NCBI GenBank assembly: GCA_910579865.1
Contig: CAJTXA010000019.1
Coordinates: 1-62,549, forward strand
DNA length: 62,549 nucleotides
Origin: an uncultured Lachnospiraceae bacterium
GTDB lineage: Bacteria > Bacillota > Clostridia > Lachnospirales > Lachnospiraceae
Reading direction: 5' to 3'
The notes under the pieces were generated by a model, which worked only from the letters and a program-made list of their open reading frames with translations, did not search any database and was not told where the DNA came from. This document shows, one piece after another, positions 35,217 through 43,935 of the stretch; the first letter of the stretch is position 1, and each line of letters opens with the position of its first letter. A program made the position numbers and the translations under genes.

Positions 35217-35239
35217 ATTATGGAAGAGATTAATAGTTA
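35196..35239. promoter_or_regulatory. Interlocked inverted repeats over the Dlt-like promoter
   Basis: TTCCATAA (35196-35203) pairs with TTATGGAA (35218-35225), and TAACTATT (35201-35208) pairs with AATAGTTA (35232-35239). Both repeats cover the -10 box or start site and share three bases. It could be an operator or two competing RNA hairpins. Confidence 0.45.
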
Positions 35240-35288
35240 TTTCACAAGTAAGAACAATTGAATTTACTGATGAGGAAGTAAAAAGGGA

Positions 35289-36005
35289 ATGAAGAAACTA
35301 GGTATAATAGGTGGTTTAGGACCTATGGCAACTGCATATTTTTTTGAACTTGTGATTCAGATGACAGATGTACAAGTGGATCAGGAACATATTGAAATTT
35401 GGATACATAATTGTCCTTCTATTCCCGATCGTACGAGTTATATTTTAGATTCTACAAAAGAAGATCCATTTTATCCTATGCTTTGTTCTGGTAAAAAACT
35501 TTGTAAAATGGGAGCAGAGTTGATAGCAATTCCTTGTATTACAGCACATTATTTTTATAAGGAGCTGACAAAGAATTTGTCTGTTCCAGTGATTCATATG
35601 ATTGAAGAAACGGTTTGTTATTTAAAAGAGAGTGGAAAAAGTCGAATAGGGATTCTAGCAACAGATGGTACAGTGGCTAGTGGTTTGTTTCAACAGGAAT
35701 TAGCAAAAAATCAAATGGAATGGATTCTGCCAAAGGAAAAAGGACAGCAGGATATTATGGATTTGATTTATCAAGAGATTAAAACAGGGCAATCTGTAGA
35801 TATAAATAAATTTTATAAGGTAACAGAGGAATTAAAAGAACAAGGAGCAGAGATTATTATTTTAGGATGCACCGAGTTATCATTGATTAAGCGCAACTAT
35901 CCTTTGGAAAAGGGCTATATTGATACAATGGAGGTATTGGCAAAGCGATCAGTGGAACTATGTGGTGCAACATTAAAAGAGGCATATCAATGTTTGATTC
36001 AATAA
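35289..36005 (+). CDS. Aspartate/glutamate racemase family protein
   Basis: 238 aa. The N-terminal KKLGIIGGLGPMATAYFFE and the two catalytic Cys are present, near residue 82 in IPCITAH and near 194 in LGCTELSL. The usual first motif is PCNTAH; here Asn is replaced by Ile. The family interconverts L- and D-Asp or Glu without a cofactor. The first gene of a run that includes an amino-acid adenylating enzyme and carrier protein, so it may supply the D-amino acid. The ribosome-binding site is weak (GATGAGGAAG). Specificity is not known. Confidence 0.83.
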   Translation: MKKLGIIGGLGPMATAYFFELVIQMTDVQVDQEHIEIWIHNCPSIPDRTSYILDSTKEDPFYPMLCSGKKLCKMGAELIAIPCITAHYFYKELTKNLSVPVIHMIEETVCYLKESGKSRIGILATDGTVASGLFQQELAKNQMEWILPKEKGQQDIMDLIYQEIKTGQSVDINKFYKVTEELKEQGAEIIILGCTELSLIKRNYPLEKGYIDTMEVLAKRSVELCGATLKEAYQCLIQ

Positions 36006-36075
36006 GAGTCAGGACAGGATAGCTTATTTTTTTGTGTTTGTGTGATTTCAGATAGAATGGAGTATAGAAAATAAT

Positions 36076-37590
36076 ATGCAAATAAATGTATTAGAATATT
36101 TAGAAGAAACCATATTGCGTGTTCCAGAAAAGATCGCTTATGCGAATGAAACAGAAAGTCTTACATTTCAGCAAGTGTTTGACAATTCCCGTGCAATAGG
36201 GACATTTTTAAAAAAGAGTGGATATACAAAGGAACCAGTTGTTGTATTTATGAAAAAACATCCCAATGTGATAGCTGCATTTTTTGGGACAGTATATGCA
36301 GGAAATTTTTATGTACCTATTGATGAAGAGATGCCTTTTTATCGAATAGAACTGATTTTTCAGAATCTTCATCCACAAGTTTTAATTTGTGATAAAGAGA
36401 CACAGAAACAAGTGAAAGAATTTTCTTATCAGGGAAAAGTTTATTTATATGATGAAATTGTACAAACTATAGTAGAGGAAGAACGATTAAGTGAAGTGCG
36501 GAAAGAAGCAATTGATACAGATCCAATTTATATTGTATTTACCTCTGGATCGACTGGGGTTCCAAAAGGAGTAGTGGCTTGTCATCGCTCTGTAATTGAT
36601 TATATTGAACATCTTTCAGAGGTATTGGGATTGAATGAGGAGACAATATTTGGAAATCAAGCTCCTCTTTATTTTGATGCATGTTTAAAAGAACTTTATC
36701 CAACAATTAAGTTTGGTGCTACTACTTATTTGATACCAAAGAGTTTTTTTATGTTTCCAGTAAAGTTAGTAGAATTTTTAAATCGCTATCAGATTAATAC
36801 AATTTGCTGGGTGGTATCCGCACTAACAATGATTTCTAGCCTTGGTGTACTAAATAAAGTAAAACCAGAATATTTAAAAACGATTGCTTTTGGAAGCGAG
36901 GTATTTCCAATTAAACAATTTCAGATTTGGAGAAAAGTACTTCCTGAAACTACTTTTATAAATCTCTATGGTCCAACAGAAGCAACTGGAATGAGTTGTT
37001 ATTATAAGGTAGAACGAGAATTTTTGGAGGGAGAAATAATTCCAATAGGCCAGCCGTTTGCGAATACTAGAGTATATCTCTTTAATCAAAAAAATTGTCT
37101 TGTACAACAAGGAGAAGTGGGGGAAATTTGTATTGCAGGAACAGCGTTGACACTTGGATATTATAATGATCCTGAACGAACAGAACAAGTTTTTGTACAG
37201 AATCCATTAAATATTTCTTATCCAGAGCGAATTTACCGCACAGGAGATCTTGGACGGTATAATGAAAAAGGAGAGTTATTGTTTATCTCTCGAAAGGACG
37301 ATCAGATTAAACATATGGGACATCGGATTGAATTAGGAGAGATTGAAGCAAATGTAAATCTTTTGGAAGGAATTTTTGCTTCTTGTTGTATCTATAGTGC
37401 TAAGAAGGATAAAATTATATTGTATTATGTAGGAGAAATAGAAAAGGCAGAAATGGCTGCTGTATTAAAGGCACGTTTGCCTCGTTATATGGTACCAAAT
37501 TACATAGAACAGATAGAAGAGATGCCATTGACACCAAATGGAAAACAAAATCGGGTTGCTTTAAAACAACGATATGAAAATCGAAATTGA
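36076..37590 (+). CDS. Amino-acid adenylating enzyme, DltA-like
   Basis: 504 aa, the length of a stand-alone DltA. Core motifs are FTSGSTGVPKGV near residue 154, LYGPTEATG near 297, RTGDLGRYNEKGELLFISRKDD near 388 and the C-terminal LTPNGKQNR with the catalytic Lys. It activates an amino acid as the adenylate and loads it onto the carrier protein at 37688. In D-Ala-specific DltA the pocket motif is FCGE with a Cys; here it is FGSE, so the residue is Gly and the amino acid may differ. The last 36 bases are repeated in tandem downstream. No strong ribosome-binding site is seen. Confidence 0.85.
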   Translation: MQINVLEYLEETILRVPEKIAYANETESLTFQQVFDNSRAIGTFLKKSGYTKEPVVVFMKKHPNVIAAFFGTVYAGNFYVPIDEEMPFYRIELIFQNLHPQVLICDKETQKQVKEFSYQGKVYLYDEIVQTIVEEERLSEVRKEAIDTDPIYIVFTSGSTGVPKGVVACHRSVIDYIEHLSEVLGLNEETIFGNQAPLYFDACLKELYPTIKFGATTYLIPKSFFMFPVKLVEFLNRYQINTICWVVSALTMISSLGVLNKVKPEYLKTIAFGSEVFPIKQFQIWRKVLPETTFINLYGPTEATGMSCYYKVEREFLEGEIIPIGQPFANTRVYLFNQKNCLVQQGEVGEICIAGTALTLGYYNDPERTEQVFVQNPLNISYPERIYRTGDLGRYNEKGELLFISRKDDQIKHMGHRIELGEIEANVNLLEGIFASCCIYSAKKDKIILYYVGEIEKAEMAAVLKARLPRYMVPNYIEQIEEMPLTPNGKQNRVALKQRYENRN

Positions 37591-37662
37591 GTTGCTTTAA
37601 AACAATAGTATAAAAAACAAGATAAAGTTGTTTTAAGACAATAGTATCAAAATTAAAAGTAG
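37555..37662 (+). repeat. Three tandem 36-base repeats at the end of the adenylating-enzyme gene
   Basis: Units 37555-37590, 37591-37626 and 37627-37662 each begin GTTG and continue TTTAAAACAA or a one-base variant. The first encodes the natural C-terminus VALKQRYENRN and its stop. The second and third carry changes, including an in-frame TAG, and lie outside the gene. Confidence 0.85.
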
Positions 37663-37687
37663 ATAAGGTTAAAAAGGAGAAGAAGTA

Positions 37688-37918
37688 ATGGAAGAATTAT
37701 TGGCAATTTTAGAAGAGTTGCATCCAGAGGTAGATTTTAGAACTTGTTGTACTCTAGTAGAGGATAAGATTATTGATTCTTTTGATATTGTTTCATTGAT
37801 TTCAGAGATTCATAGTGAATTTGATGTAGCGATTCCAGCGGAGGAGATTATACCAGAGAATTTTAACTCAGCAGCGGCGTTGTATCGATTAATCCAGCGT
37901 TTGGAAGAGGAAGATTAA
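37688..37918 (+). CDS. Acyl/amino-acyl carrier protein, DltC-like
   Basis: 76 aa. The phosphopantetheine attachment Ser is S31 in DKIIDSFDIVSLI, and the four-helix carrier-protein pattern is intact, with an acidic surface. It would carry the amino acid activated by the enzyme at 36076 to the membrane transferase at 37934. AAGGAGAAGAAG lies just before the ATG. The 97-base gap before it is filled mainly by tandem repeats. Confidence 0.88.
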   Translation: MEELLAILEELHPEVDFRTCCTLVEDKIIDSFDIVSLISEIHSEFDVAIPAEEIIPENFNSAAALYRLIQRLEEED

Positions 37919-37933
37919 GGGACGGGAAATAAT

Positions 37934-39526
37934 ATGTTGTTTACATCATATGAATTTTTGGGGTTTCTTTTTCTCCTTTTTCTTTTGTATTATATTATAC
38001 CAAAAAGATATCAATGGATTTGCCTACTTTGTGCAAGTTATTTGTTTTATGCGTTTTCTGGTATCAAGTATTTAGGTTATATCGTTAGTACAACTTGTTC
38101 TACTTATCTAGTATGTTATAAAATGGAAAAAATTGGAGAGGAACAAAAGAATTATATTCGATTAAATAAAGAAAGACTGACACGAGAAGAAAAAAAATCT
38201 TATAAGATATATATGAAAAAAAAGCAGTGGAATTGGCTGCTGTTTGGATTGATTTTTAATTTTTCTATTCTTGCTGTGTGTAAATATGTCAACTTTAGCA
38301 TTTCTAATATCAATAATGTGTTACAGTTAATAAAAAGTAATTCAAGATTACCTTTTCTTTCCATTGCTCTGCCACTTGGAATTTCTTATTATACGTTTCA
38401 GATGATGGGATATGCGATTGATATCTATCGAGGAAAATATCCAGCGGAGAGAAATCTTGGAAAGTTAGCTCTATTTGCTTCATTTTTTCCACAACTTATG
38501 CAAGGACCTATCAGCCGATTTGATGATTTATCAAAAACGATGTTTTCGGCACATTCTTTTGATCGAAAAAGGATTTTTTTTGGATTACAGCGAATTTTAT
38601 GGGGATTTTTTAAAAAGTTAGTAATTGCCGATCGAATTTTACCAGCCGTAACGACAATTACCCATAATCCAGAAAATTATCAAGGGGTTTATGTTTTTAT
38701 AGGGATGCTATTTTATGCGTTAGAGTTGTATGCTGATTTTACTGGTGGAATTGATATGGTAATCGGAATTGGGGAAGTACTTGGAGTTCAAGTAAAAGAA
38801 AATTTTAACCGCCCTTATTTTTCTAAGTCAATAAAAGAGTATTGGAATCGTTGGCATATTAGTTTAGGAGCTTGGTTTACCGAATATATTTTTTATCCAG
38901 TTTCGGTATGCCAACCGATGTTAAAGTTATCAAAATTTTCTCGCAATCATTTTGGGGAAGCGATTGGAAAAAGAATTCCAGTTTATTTAGCGACAATTTT
39001 AGTATGGCTAATTACAGGAATCTGGCATGGAGCAGCTTGGAATTTTGTCGTATGGGGGCTTATGAATTGTTTGGTTCTTTTGATTTCACAGGAATTACAA
39101 CCTTGTTATCGCTGGTTTCATAGAAAATTTCATTTGGAAGGAAAGTGGGGATTTCGTCTGTTTCAAGTAGTACGAACAGTATTGCTAATGAGCAGTATAC
39201 GAATGTTTGATTGTTATCGAGATGTTTCGACTACTTTTCGAATGTTTTTTAGTATGCTGACAAAGTATAATTTTATGGAACTTTTAAATGGCGGAATGTT
39301 AAAGCTAGGAATTTCAGCAATAGATTATGGAATCTTGTTTATAGGAATGATAATATTAATAGGAGTTAGCTTCATTGGACGAAGTGGAAGTGTAAGAGAA
39401 AAGATTGCGAAAAAGCCAATTATAGTACAATTTTTAATTTGGTATGGACTTTTTTTAGCTGTTTTATTGTTTGGAGCTTATGGGGAAGGTTATGATGCAA
39501 GTCAGTTTATTTATAATCAGTTTTAG
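37934..39526 (+). CDS. MBOAT-family membrane transferase, DltB/AlgI-like
   Basis: 530 aa with about 10-12 membrane helices (SYLFYAFSGIKYLGYI, FPQLMQGPISRFDDL, WNRWHISLGAWFTEYIFYPV). The catalytic His lies near residue 362 in ITGIWHGAAWNF. Such enzymes pass acyl or aminoacyl groups across the membrane to cell-wall or exopolysaccharide acceptors. AlgI has similar length, DltB is shorter. It starts 15 bases after the carrier protein gene, so the two are certainly linked. The acceptor is unknown. Confidence 0.9.
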   Translation: MLFTSYEFLGFLFLLFLLYYIIPKRYQWICLLCASYLFYAFSGIKYLGYIVSTTCSTYLVCYKMEKIGEEQKNYIRLNKERLTREEKKSYKIYMKKKQWNWLLFGLIFNFSILAVCKYVNFSISNINNVLQLIKSNSRLPFLSIALPLGISYYTFQMMGYAIDIYRGKYPAERNLGKLALFASFFPQLMQGPISRFDDLSKTMFSAHSFDRKRIFFGLQRILWGFFKKLVIADRILPAVTTITHNPENYQGVYVFIGMLFYALELYADFTGGIDMVIGIGEVLGVQVKENFNRPYFSKSIKEYWNRWHISLGAWFTEYIFYPVSVCQPMLKLSKFSRNHFGEAIGKRIPVYLATILVWLITGIWHGAAWNFVVWGLMNCLVLLISQELQPCYRWFHRKFHLEGKWGFRLFQVVRTVLLMSSIRMFDCYRDVSTTFRMFFSMLTKYNFMELLNGGMLKLGISAIDYGILFIGMIILIGVSFIGRSGSVREKIAKKPIIVQFLIWYGLFLAVLLFGAYGEGYDASQFIYNQF

Positions 39527-39570
39527 AATAGTATAATTTTGAATAAAAATATAGGCGGATAGATAAAAAA

Positions 39571-40614
39571 ATGATAAAACAGAAAAAAATAGTAGGAATA
39601 ACAAGTATTTTGTTAGCAGTAATAATAAGCCTTTGGTTTTTACAACGACTTTTGATGCCCAAATATATGGGACAGGTTGTAGAAGGGGCATTAATAGCAG
39701 AGTATTATCAGGAAACAACAAATCATGATGTAATTTTTATTGGAGATTGTGAGGTTTATGAGAATTTTTCTCCTATTACACTTTGGGAGAAGTATGGGAT
39801 TACCAGTTATATTAGAGGAAGTGCACAACAACTGATCTGGCAGTCCTATTATCTTTTGGAAGAGACACTTCAATATGAAAAACCAGATATTGTTGTATTT
39901 AACGTTTTGGCAATGCAATATAATGAACCACAGAAAGAAGCCTATAATCGAATGACTTTAGATGGGATGAAGTGGTCGCTTAGTAAAGTAAAGTCAATAC
40001 AAGAATCCATGTTAGAGGAAGAAAGTTTTATAGAGTATTTCTTTCCTTTATTGCGTTATCATTCTAGATGGAGTGAACTTACAGTAGAGGATTGGAATTA
40101 TCTCTGGAAAAAGGATATCATTTCTCATAATGGATATTATATGCGAGTGGATGTAAAAGCTTCAGTAGGAGCACCACCTGCCAAGAAACTAGCAAATTAT
40201 GAATTTGGAAGTCGTGCATATTATTATCTTGATCAGATACGAATATTATGTGAACAAAATCAAATAGCATTGGTTTTGGTAAAGGCTCCTAGTATTTATC
40301 CTCATTGGTATAAGGAATGGGATATGCAGATAGAAACATATGCAGAAAAATATGGCTTGCTGTATCTTAACTTTTTAGAGATGTTTGAAGAAACAGGAAT
40401 TGATCTTAGTGTGGATACTTATGATGGAGGATTGCATTTAAATCTTTTTGGTGCAGAGAAACTGTCAGAATATTTTGGAAAAATTTTGGTAGAAGAATAT
40501 GGTGTTTTTGATCATCGAGGAGAGGAAATTTATGATACAATATGGGAAGAGAAAGTTAGCTTTTATAAAAAGAAGAAAGAGGAAAAATTGGCTGAATTGA
40601 CGGAAAATAAATGA
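39571..40614 (+). CDS. Membrane-anchored SGNH-like protein of the Dlt-like operon
   Basis: 347 aa. An N-terminal helix (about 7-28, ITSILLAVIISLWFLQRLL) anchors an external domain. The first SGNH block reads VIFIGDCEVYENFSP near residue 58, with Cys where the nucleophile Ser of GDS enzymes usually sits; the last block has DTYDGGLHLNLFG near 285. It takes the place of DltD, the extracellular partner of DltB. The Cys makes hydrolase activity uncertain. It follows the MBOAT gene by 44 bases. Confidence 0.78.
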   Translation: MIKQKKIVGITSILLAVIISLWFLQRLLMPKYMGQVVEGALIAEYYQETTNHDVIFIGDCEVYENFSPITLWEKYGITSYIRGSAQQLIWQSYYLLEETLQYEKPDIVVFNVLAMQYNEPQKEAYNRMTLDGMKWSLSKVKSIQESMLEEESFIEYFFPLLRYHSRWSELTVEDWNYLWKKDIISHNGYYMRVDVKASVGAPPAKKLANYEFGSRAYYYLDQIRILCEQNQIALVLVKAPSIYPHWYKEWDMQIETYAEKYGLLYLNFLEMFEETGIDLSVDTYDGGLHLNLFGAEKLSEYFGKILVEEYGVFDHRGEEIYDTIWEEKVSFYKKKKEEKLAELTENK

Positions 40615-40681
40615 TATGTTATAATTGATAAAGCCTAAGTATAAATTTTGTAAGAAAAGATTTGGGAAAGGAATGACAAAA

Positions 40682-41722
40682 ATGATGGGAAAACCAATAG
40701 GGATTGTTTTATTAATTGGAATTAGTTTTTTGGCTAGTACCAGTATTAGTTTAGCAAATACAACTGATTTTGCTGTCGAAAAAAGAAAGCAGTATGATAG
40801 AAAAAATGGCAATTCTACAGTAAGATGGTATAAACATGATCCAAATTTGGATTGGCATCATTTTGACAAAGAGAAATTTATTCAAGTAGGATGGTATTTG
40901 GATATGGATGGAGAGTACCACTGGTTAGATAAGATGGGACAATCTTTTGATTCTGTATTTTATGGAATGTGGCAAAAAGATGAAGGTGGTTGGCGATATC
41001 TAAGGGAGGATGGAATTTCTTATCCAATCGACACATGGGAGTATATCAATGAGGCGTGGTATCATTTTGATGAAAATGGTTATATGCAGACAGGTTGGTA
41101 TACAGAACAAGTTGAAACAAAAGAACAACGATATTATTTAAAAAATTCAGGAAAAAGAGCTTGTGATGAAGTTTTGCAATTGGATCAGGAAAATTGGTAT
41201 ATTTTTGACGACAATGGTATTTTTATTGGCACAACACCTGTTGTAAAGACAGAAGAAGAGTTAAAATTAGAGGAATTAGAGAAATTAGCAAGCCAGATTG
41301 TAACAGAATTAATTACAGAAGAGATGACAAAGAGGGAAAAAGCAACTGAAATTTATAGGTGGATTCAATCCCATATTGGTTATATTGCTACTTCAGATAA
41401 GTCAGATTGGGTAGCAGAAGCCATTCGTGGACTTCAGACAAGACGAGGAGATTGTTTTACTTATTTTGCAGTAGCAAGAGCTATGTTAGATGCTGCAGAG
41501 ATTGAAAACTTACCTGTTTATCCAAAGGAAGGATATCATGTACATTATTGGAATATCATTTATGTAGAGGGTGGATGGTATCATTTTGATACAACACCTA
41601 GAAAGTCAGGTTCTACTTTTTGTATTGTAACAAATGCCCAATATGATGCATTATCTGGTGCACGTTATAGTACACGTTATTTAGAAAATGGGATGGAATA
41701 TCCTGAAATGGCTACAGAATAG
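40682..41722 (+). CDS. Secreted wall-binding protein with transglutaminase-like domain
   Basis: 346 aa. The start at ATG 40682 has AAAGGA nine bases upstream; the ATG at 40673 sits against that site. A signal peptide (IGIVLLIGISFLASTSISLA) leads into aromatic wall-binding repeats (WHHFDKEKFIQVGWYLD, WYHFDENGYMQTGWY), like choline-binding modules. The C-terminal transglutaminase-like core has Cys near 255 (RRGDCFTYFA), His near 285 (GYHVHYWN) and Asp near 302 (WYHFDTTP). Such proteins are often wall peptidases or cross-linkers. It may act on the polymer modified by the preceding genes. Confidence 0.82.
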   Translation: MMGKPIGIVLLIGISFLASTSISLANTTDFAVEKRKQYDRKNGNSTVRWYKHDPNLDWHHFDKEKFIQVGWYLDMDGEYHWLDKMGQSFDSVFYGMWQKDEGGWRYLREDGISYPIDTWEYINEAWYHFDENGYMQTGWYTEQVETKEQRYYLKNSGKRACDEVLQLDQENWYIFDDNGIFIGTTPVVKTEEELKLEELEKLASQIVTELITEEMTKREKATEIYRWIQSHIGYIATSDKSDWVAEAIRGLQTRRGDCFTYFAVARAMLDAAEIENLPVYPKEGYHVHYWNIIYVEGGWYHFDTTPRKSGSTFCIVTNAQYDALSGARYSTRYLENGMEYPEMATE

Positions 41723-41756
41723 AATAAAAAAAGAATTACTATTGGAGGATTAATGA

Positions 41757-42401
41757 ATGAAAAAAAACAGATATGCCAAATTGCTTTTGGGTTTTATTGG
41801 TATAGTAAGCTTAGTTGGCTGTTCAAACTTATCATCGGAAAAAAAAGAAATTCCTGAAAGTACAACAGTATCACAAATAACAGAAACAACGATATTTGAG
41901 ACGGAAACAACATCCGAATCGAAAATACAAGAAAATAATGAAACATCAGAAAGCATGGGTGCTATAATAGAAATAGAAACAACAGTTCCACCTAAACTAT
42001 TACAAGGATATTTGTTCGAAGTAGATGGGGTTTTGATGGGAATGCATGAGGATGCAGTACATGTTTTGCCTGCTTTGGGAGATGCGGATAATTATTATGA
42101 GACACCAAGTTGTGCATTTTTAGGAATGGATAGGCAGTATACATATAGCGGTTATATGATTACTACTTATGAAGAAAACGGGCGTGAATATTTGTATGAT
42201 ATTTATTTTTTAGATGAAACGATAAGTACACCAGAAGGAATTCGGATTGGATCAAAAGAGGAGGAAATGATTGCTGCTTATGGAGAAGGGTATATAGAGG
42301 ATTTTGGTATGTATACCTATGTAAAAGAGCAATCAAAGCTACAATTTTTAGTTGTAGATGGAATAGTGACCTCAATCGATTATACAGCACTTACAAATTA
42401 A
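41757..42401 (+). CDS. Lipoprotein, function unknown
   Basis: 214 aa. Signal peptide with lipobox LVGC near residue 22 (GFIGIVSLVGCSN), then a Thr/Glu/Ser-rich linker of ~50 residues and a compact domain of about 130 residues (LFEVDGVLMGMHEDAVHVLPALG, IRIGSKEEEMIAAYGE). The last part resembles domains seen in SH3-adjacent clostridial lipoproteins, but I cannot name it. It lies 34 bases after the transglutaminase-like gene and before an NSS transporter. GGAGGATTAATGA precedes the start. Confidence 0.7.
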   Translation: MKKNRYAKLLLGFIGIVSLVGCSNLSSEKKEIPESTTVSQITETTIFETETTSESKIQENNETSESMGAIIEIETTVPPKLLQGYLFEVDGVLMGMHEDAVHVLPALGDADNYYETPSCAFLGMDRQYTYSGYMITTYEENGREYLYDIYFLDETISTPEGIRIGSKEEEMIAAYGEGYIEDFGMYTYVKEQSKLQFLVVDGIVTSIDYTALTN

Positions 42402-42437
42402 AAAATACATTTTATGGAAAAATAAAGGAGAAATAAG

Positions 42438-43829
42438 ATGGAAAAAAAGAAAAGAGGCGGGTTTAGTAGTTCGATAGGGTTTGTACTGTCTGCAGCAGGA
42501 AGTGCAGTTGGAGTTGGGAATATTTGGAGGTTTCCATATTTAGCAGCACAAGATGGTGGTGGATTGTTTTTATTGATTTATCTTATATTAGTGTTGACAT
42601 TTGGATTTACATTATTGACAACAGATATTGCTTTGGGACGTAGAACGAAAAAAAATGCATTAAAGGCATTTGGGTCAATTCGTCCAAAATGGGATTTTCT
42701 AGGAAAGATGACTTTTTTGGTTCCAGCTATTATTATGACATATTATGCTGTAGTTGGAGGATGGATTACAAAATATGTGTTGGTGTATGCTACTGGAGCA
42801 GGACAGACAGCAGCACAGGATGAATATTTTACCTCATTTATTACCTCAAAAGCGGCGCCAATTTTCTTTACTCTTTTATTTCTAGCACTGACTTCTTTTG
42901 TTGTATATTGTGGTGTAGAAAAAGGGATTGAACGGTTTTCTAAAATGGTTATGCCAGGATTGATTTTTATGATTATAGGAATTGCTTTATTTTCTTTGAC
43001 TCTTCGGCATACAGATGCGTCTGGTGTAGAACGTACAGGACTACAAGGGCTTGCAGTTTATATGATTCCTGATTTAACAGGAATTACCATTTCCCGTTTT
43101 TTAAAAATTCTTTTAGATGCTATGAGTCAATTGTTTTTTTCACTTAGTGTTTCTATGGGAATTATGATTACTTATGGATCTTATGTAAAGAAAGATGTCA
43201 ATTTAAATCGCTCAATTAGTCAAATTGAATTGTTTGATACAGGAGTAGCGCTTTTGGCAGGAATGATGATTATTCCAGCCGTTTATGTATTTTCTGGAAC
43301 AGAAGGAATGACATCTGGTGCAAGTTTGATGTTTGTTTCTTTGCCAAAAGTATTTTCAGCTATGGGAGGGATAGGAACAATAATAGGATTTGTATTTTTT
43401 GTTATGGTGGCATTTGCAGCATTGACGTCTTGCATTTCAATTATGGAAACATTAGTAGCAAATTGTATGGAATTGTTCCATGCCTCACGAAAAACAGTTA
43501 GTCTTATTGTCAGTGTTATTTTTGCTGTTGCTTCTGTAGTAATCTGTATGGGATACCATGTATTTTATTTTGAACTTCCTTTACCAAATGGGCAGACAGC
43601 ACAACTTTTAGATTTAATGGATTATATTAGTAATAGCTTTTTACTTCCTTTGATTTGTCTTTTAACTTGTGTATTTGTAGGATGGGTAATAAAACCACAG
43701 TGGATTATAGAGGAAATGGAGATTAGTGGTCACACTTTTCGACGGAAGAAATTATATGCATTTATGATTCGTTATGTGGCTCCTATTCTTATGTTGATTA
43801 TCTTTTTACAGTCAGCAGGATGCTTTTAA
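42438..43829 (+). CDS. Na+-dependent transporter, neurotransmitter:sodium symporter family
   Basis: 463 aa with about 11-12 membrane helices. The first helix carries the NSS hallmark AAGSAVGVGNIWRFPYLAAQDGG, cited by its start near residue 16. The family (LeuT, MhsT, TnaT) takes up amino acids with Na+. Bacterial members of this length usually have 11 or 12 helices. AAAGGAGAAATAAG precedes the ATG. Its place behind the Dlt-like operon may indicate amino-acid supply, but this is weak. The substrate is unknown. Confidence 0.9.
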   Translation: MEKKKRGGFSSSIGFVLSAAGSAVGVGNIWRFPYLAAQDGGGLFLLIYLILVLTFGFTLLTTDIALGRRTKKNALKAFGSIRPKWDFLGKMTFLVPAIIMTYYAVVGGWITKYVLVYATGAGQTAAQDEYFTSFITSKAAPIFFTLLFLALTSFVVYCGVEKGIERFSKMVMPGLIFMIIGIALFSLTLRHTDASGVERTGLQGLAVYMIPDLTGITISRFLKILLDAMSQLFFSLSVSMGIMITYGSYVKKDVNLNRSISQIELFDTGVALLAGMMIIPAVYVFSGTEGMTSGASLMFVSLPKVFSAMGGIGTIIGFVFFVMVAFAALTSCISIMETLVANCMELFHASRKTVSLIVSVIFAVASVVICMGYHVFYFELPLPNGQTAQLLDLMDYISNSFLLPLICLLTCVFVGWVIKPQWIIEEMEISGHTFRRKKLYAFMIRYVAPILMLIIFLQSAGCF

Positions 43830-43935
43830 AAAATAGAATGACGTTTATTTAGACTTCTGCATATTTTATTACATAATTTTTATGACAAAAACATCCATAT
43901 TTATTTTAAAATTTTTTATGGAGAAGGAGGAAAGA

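Noticed and set aside
37555..37662. Possible CRISPR-like array
   Set aside because: The three 36-base units follow each other without spacers and begin inside a gene, so this is a tandem duplication.
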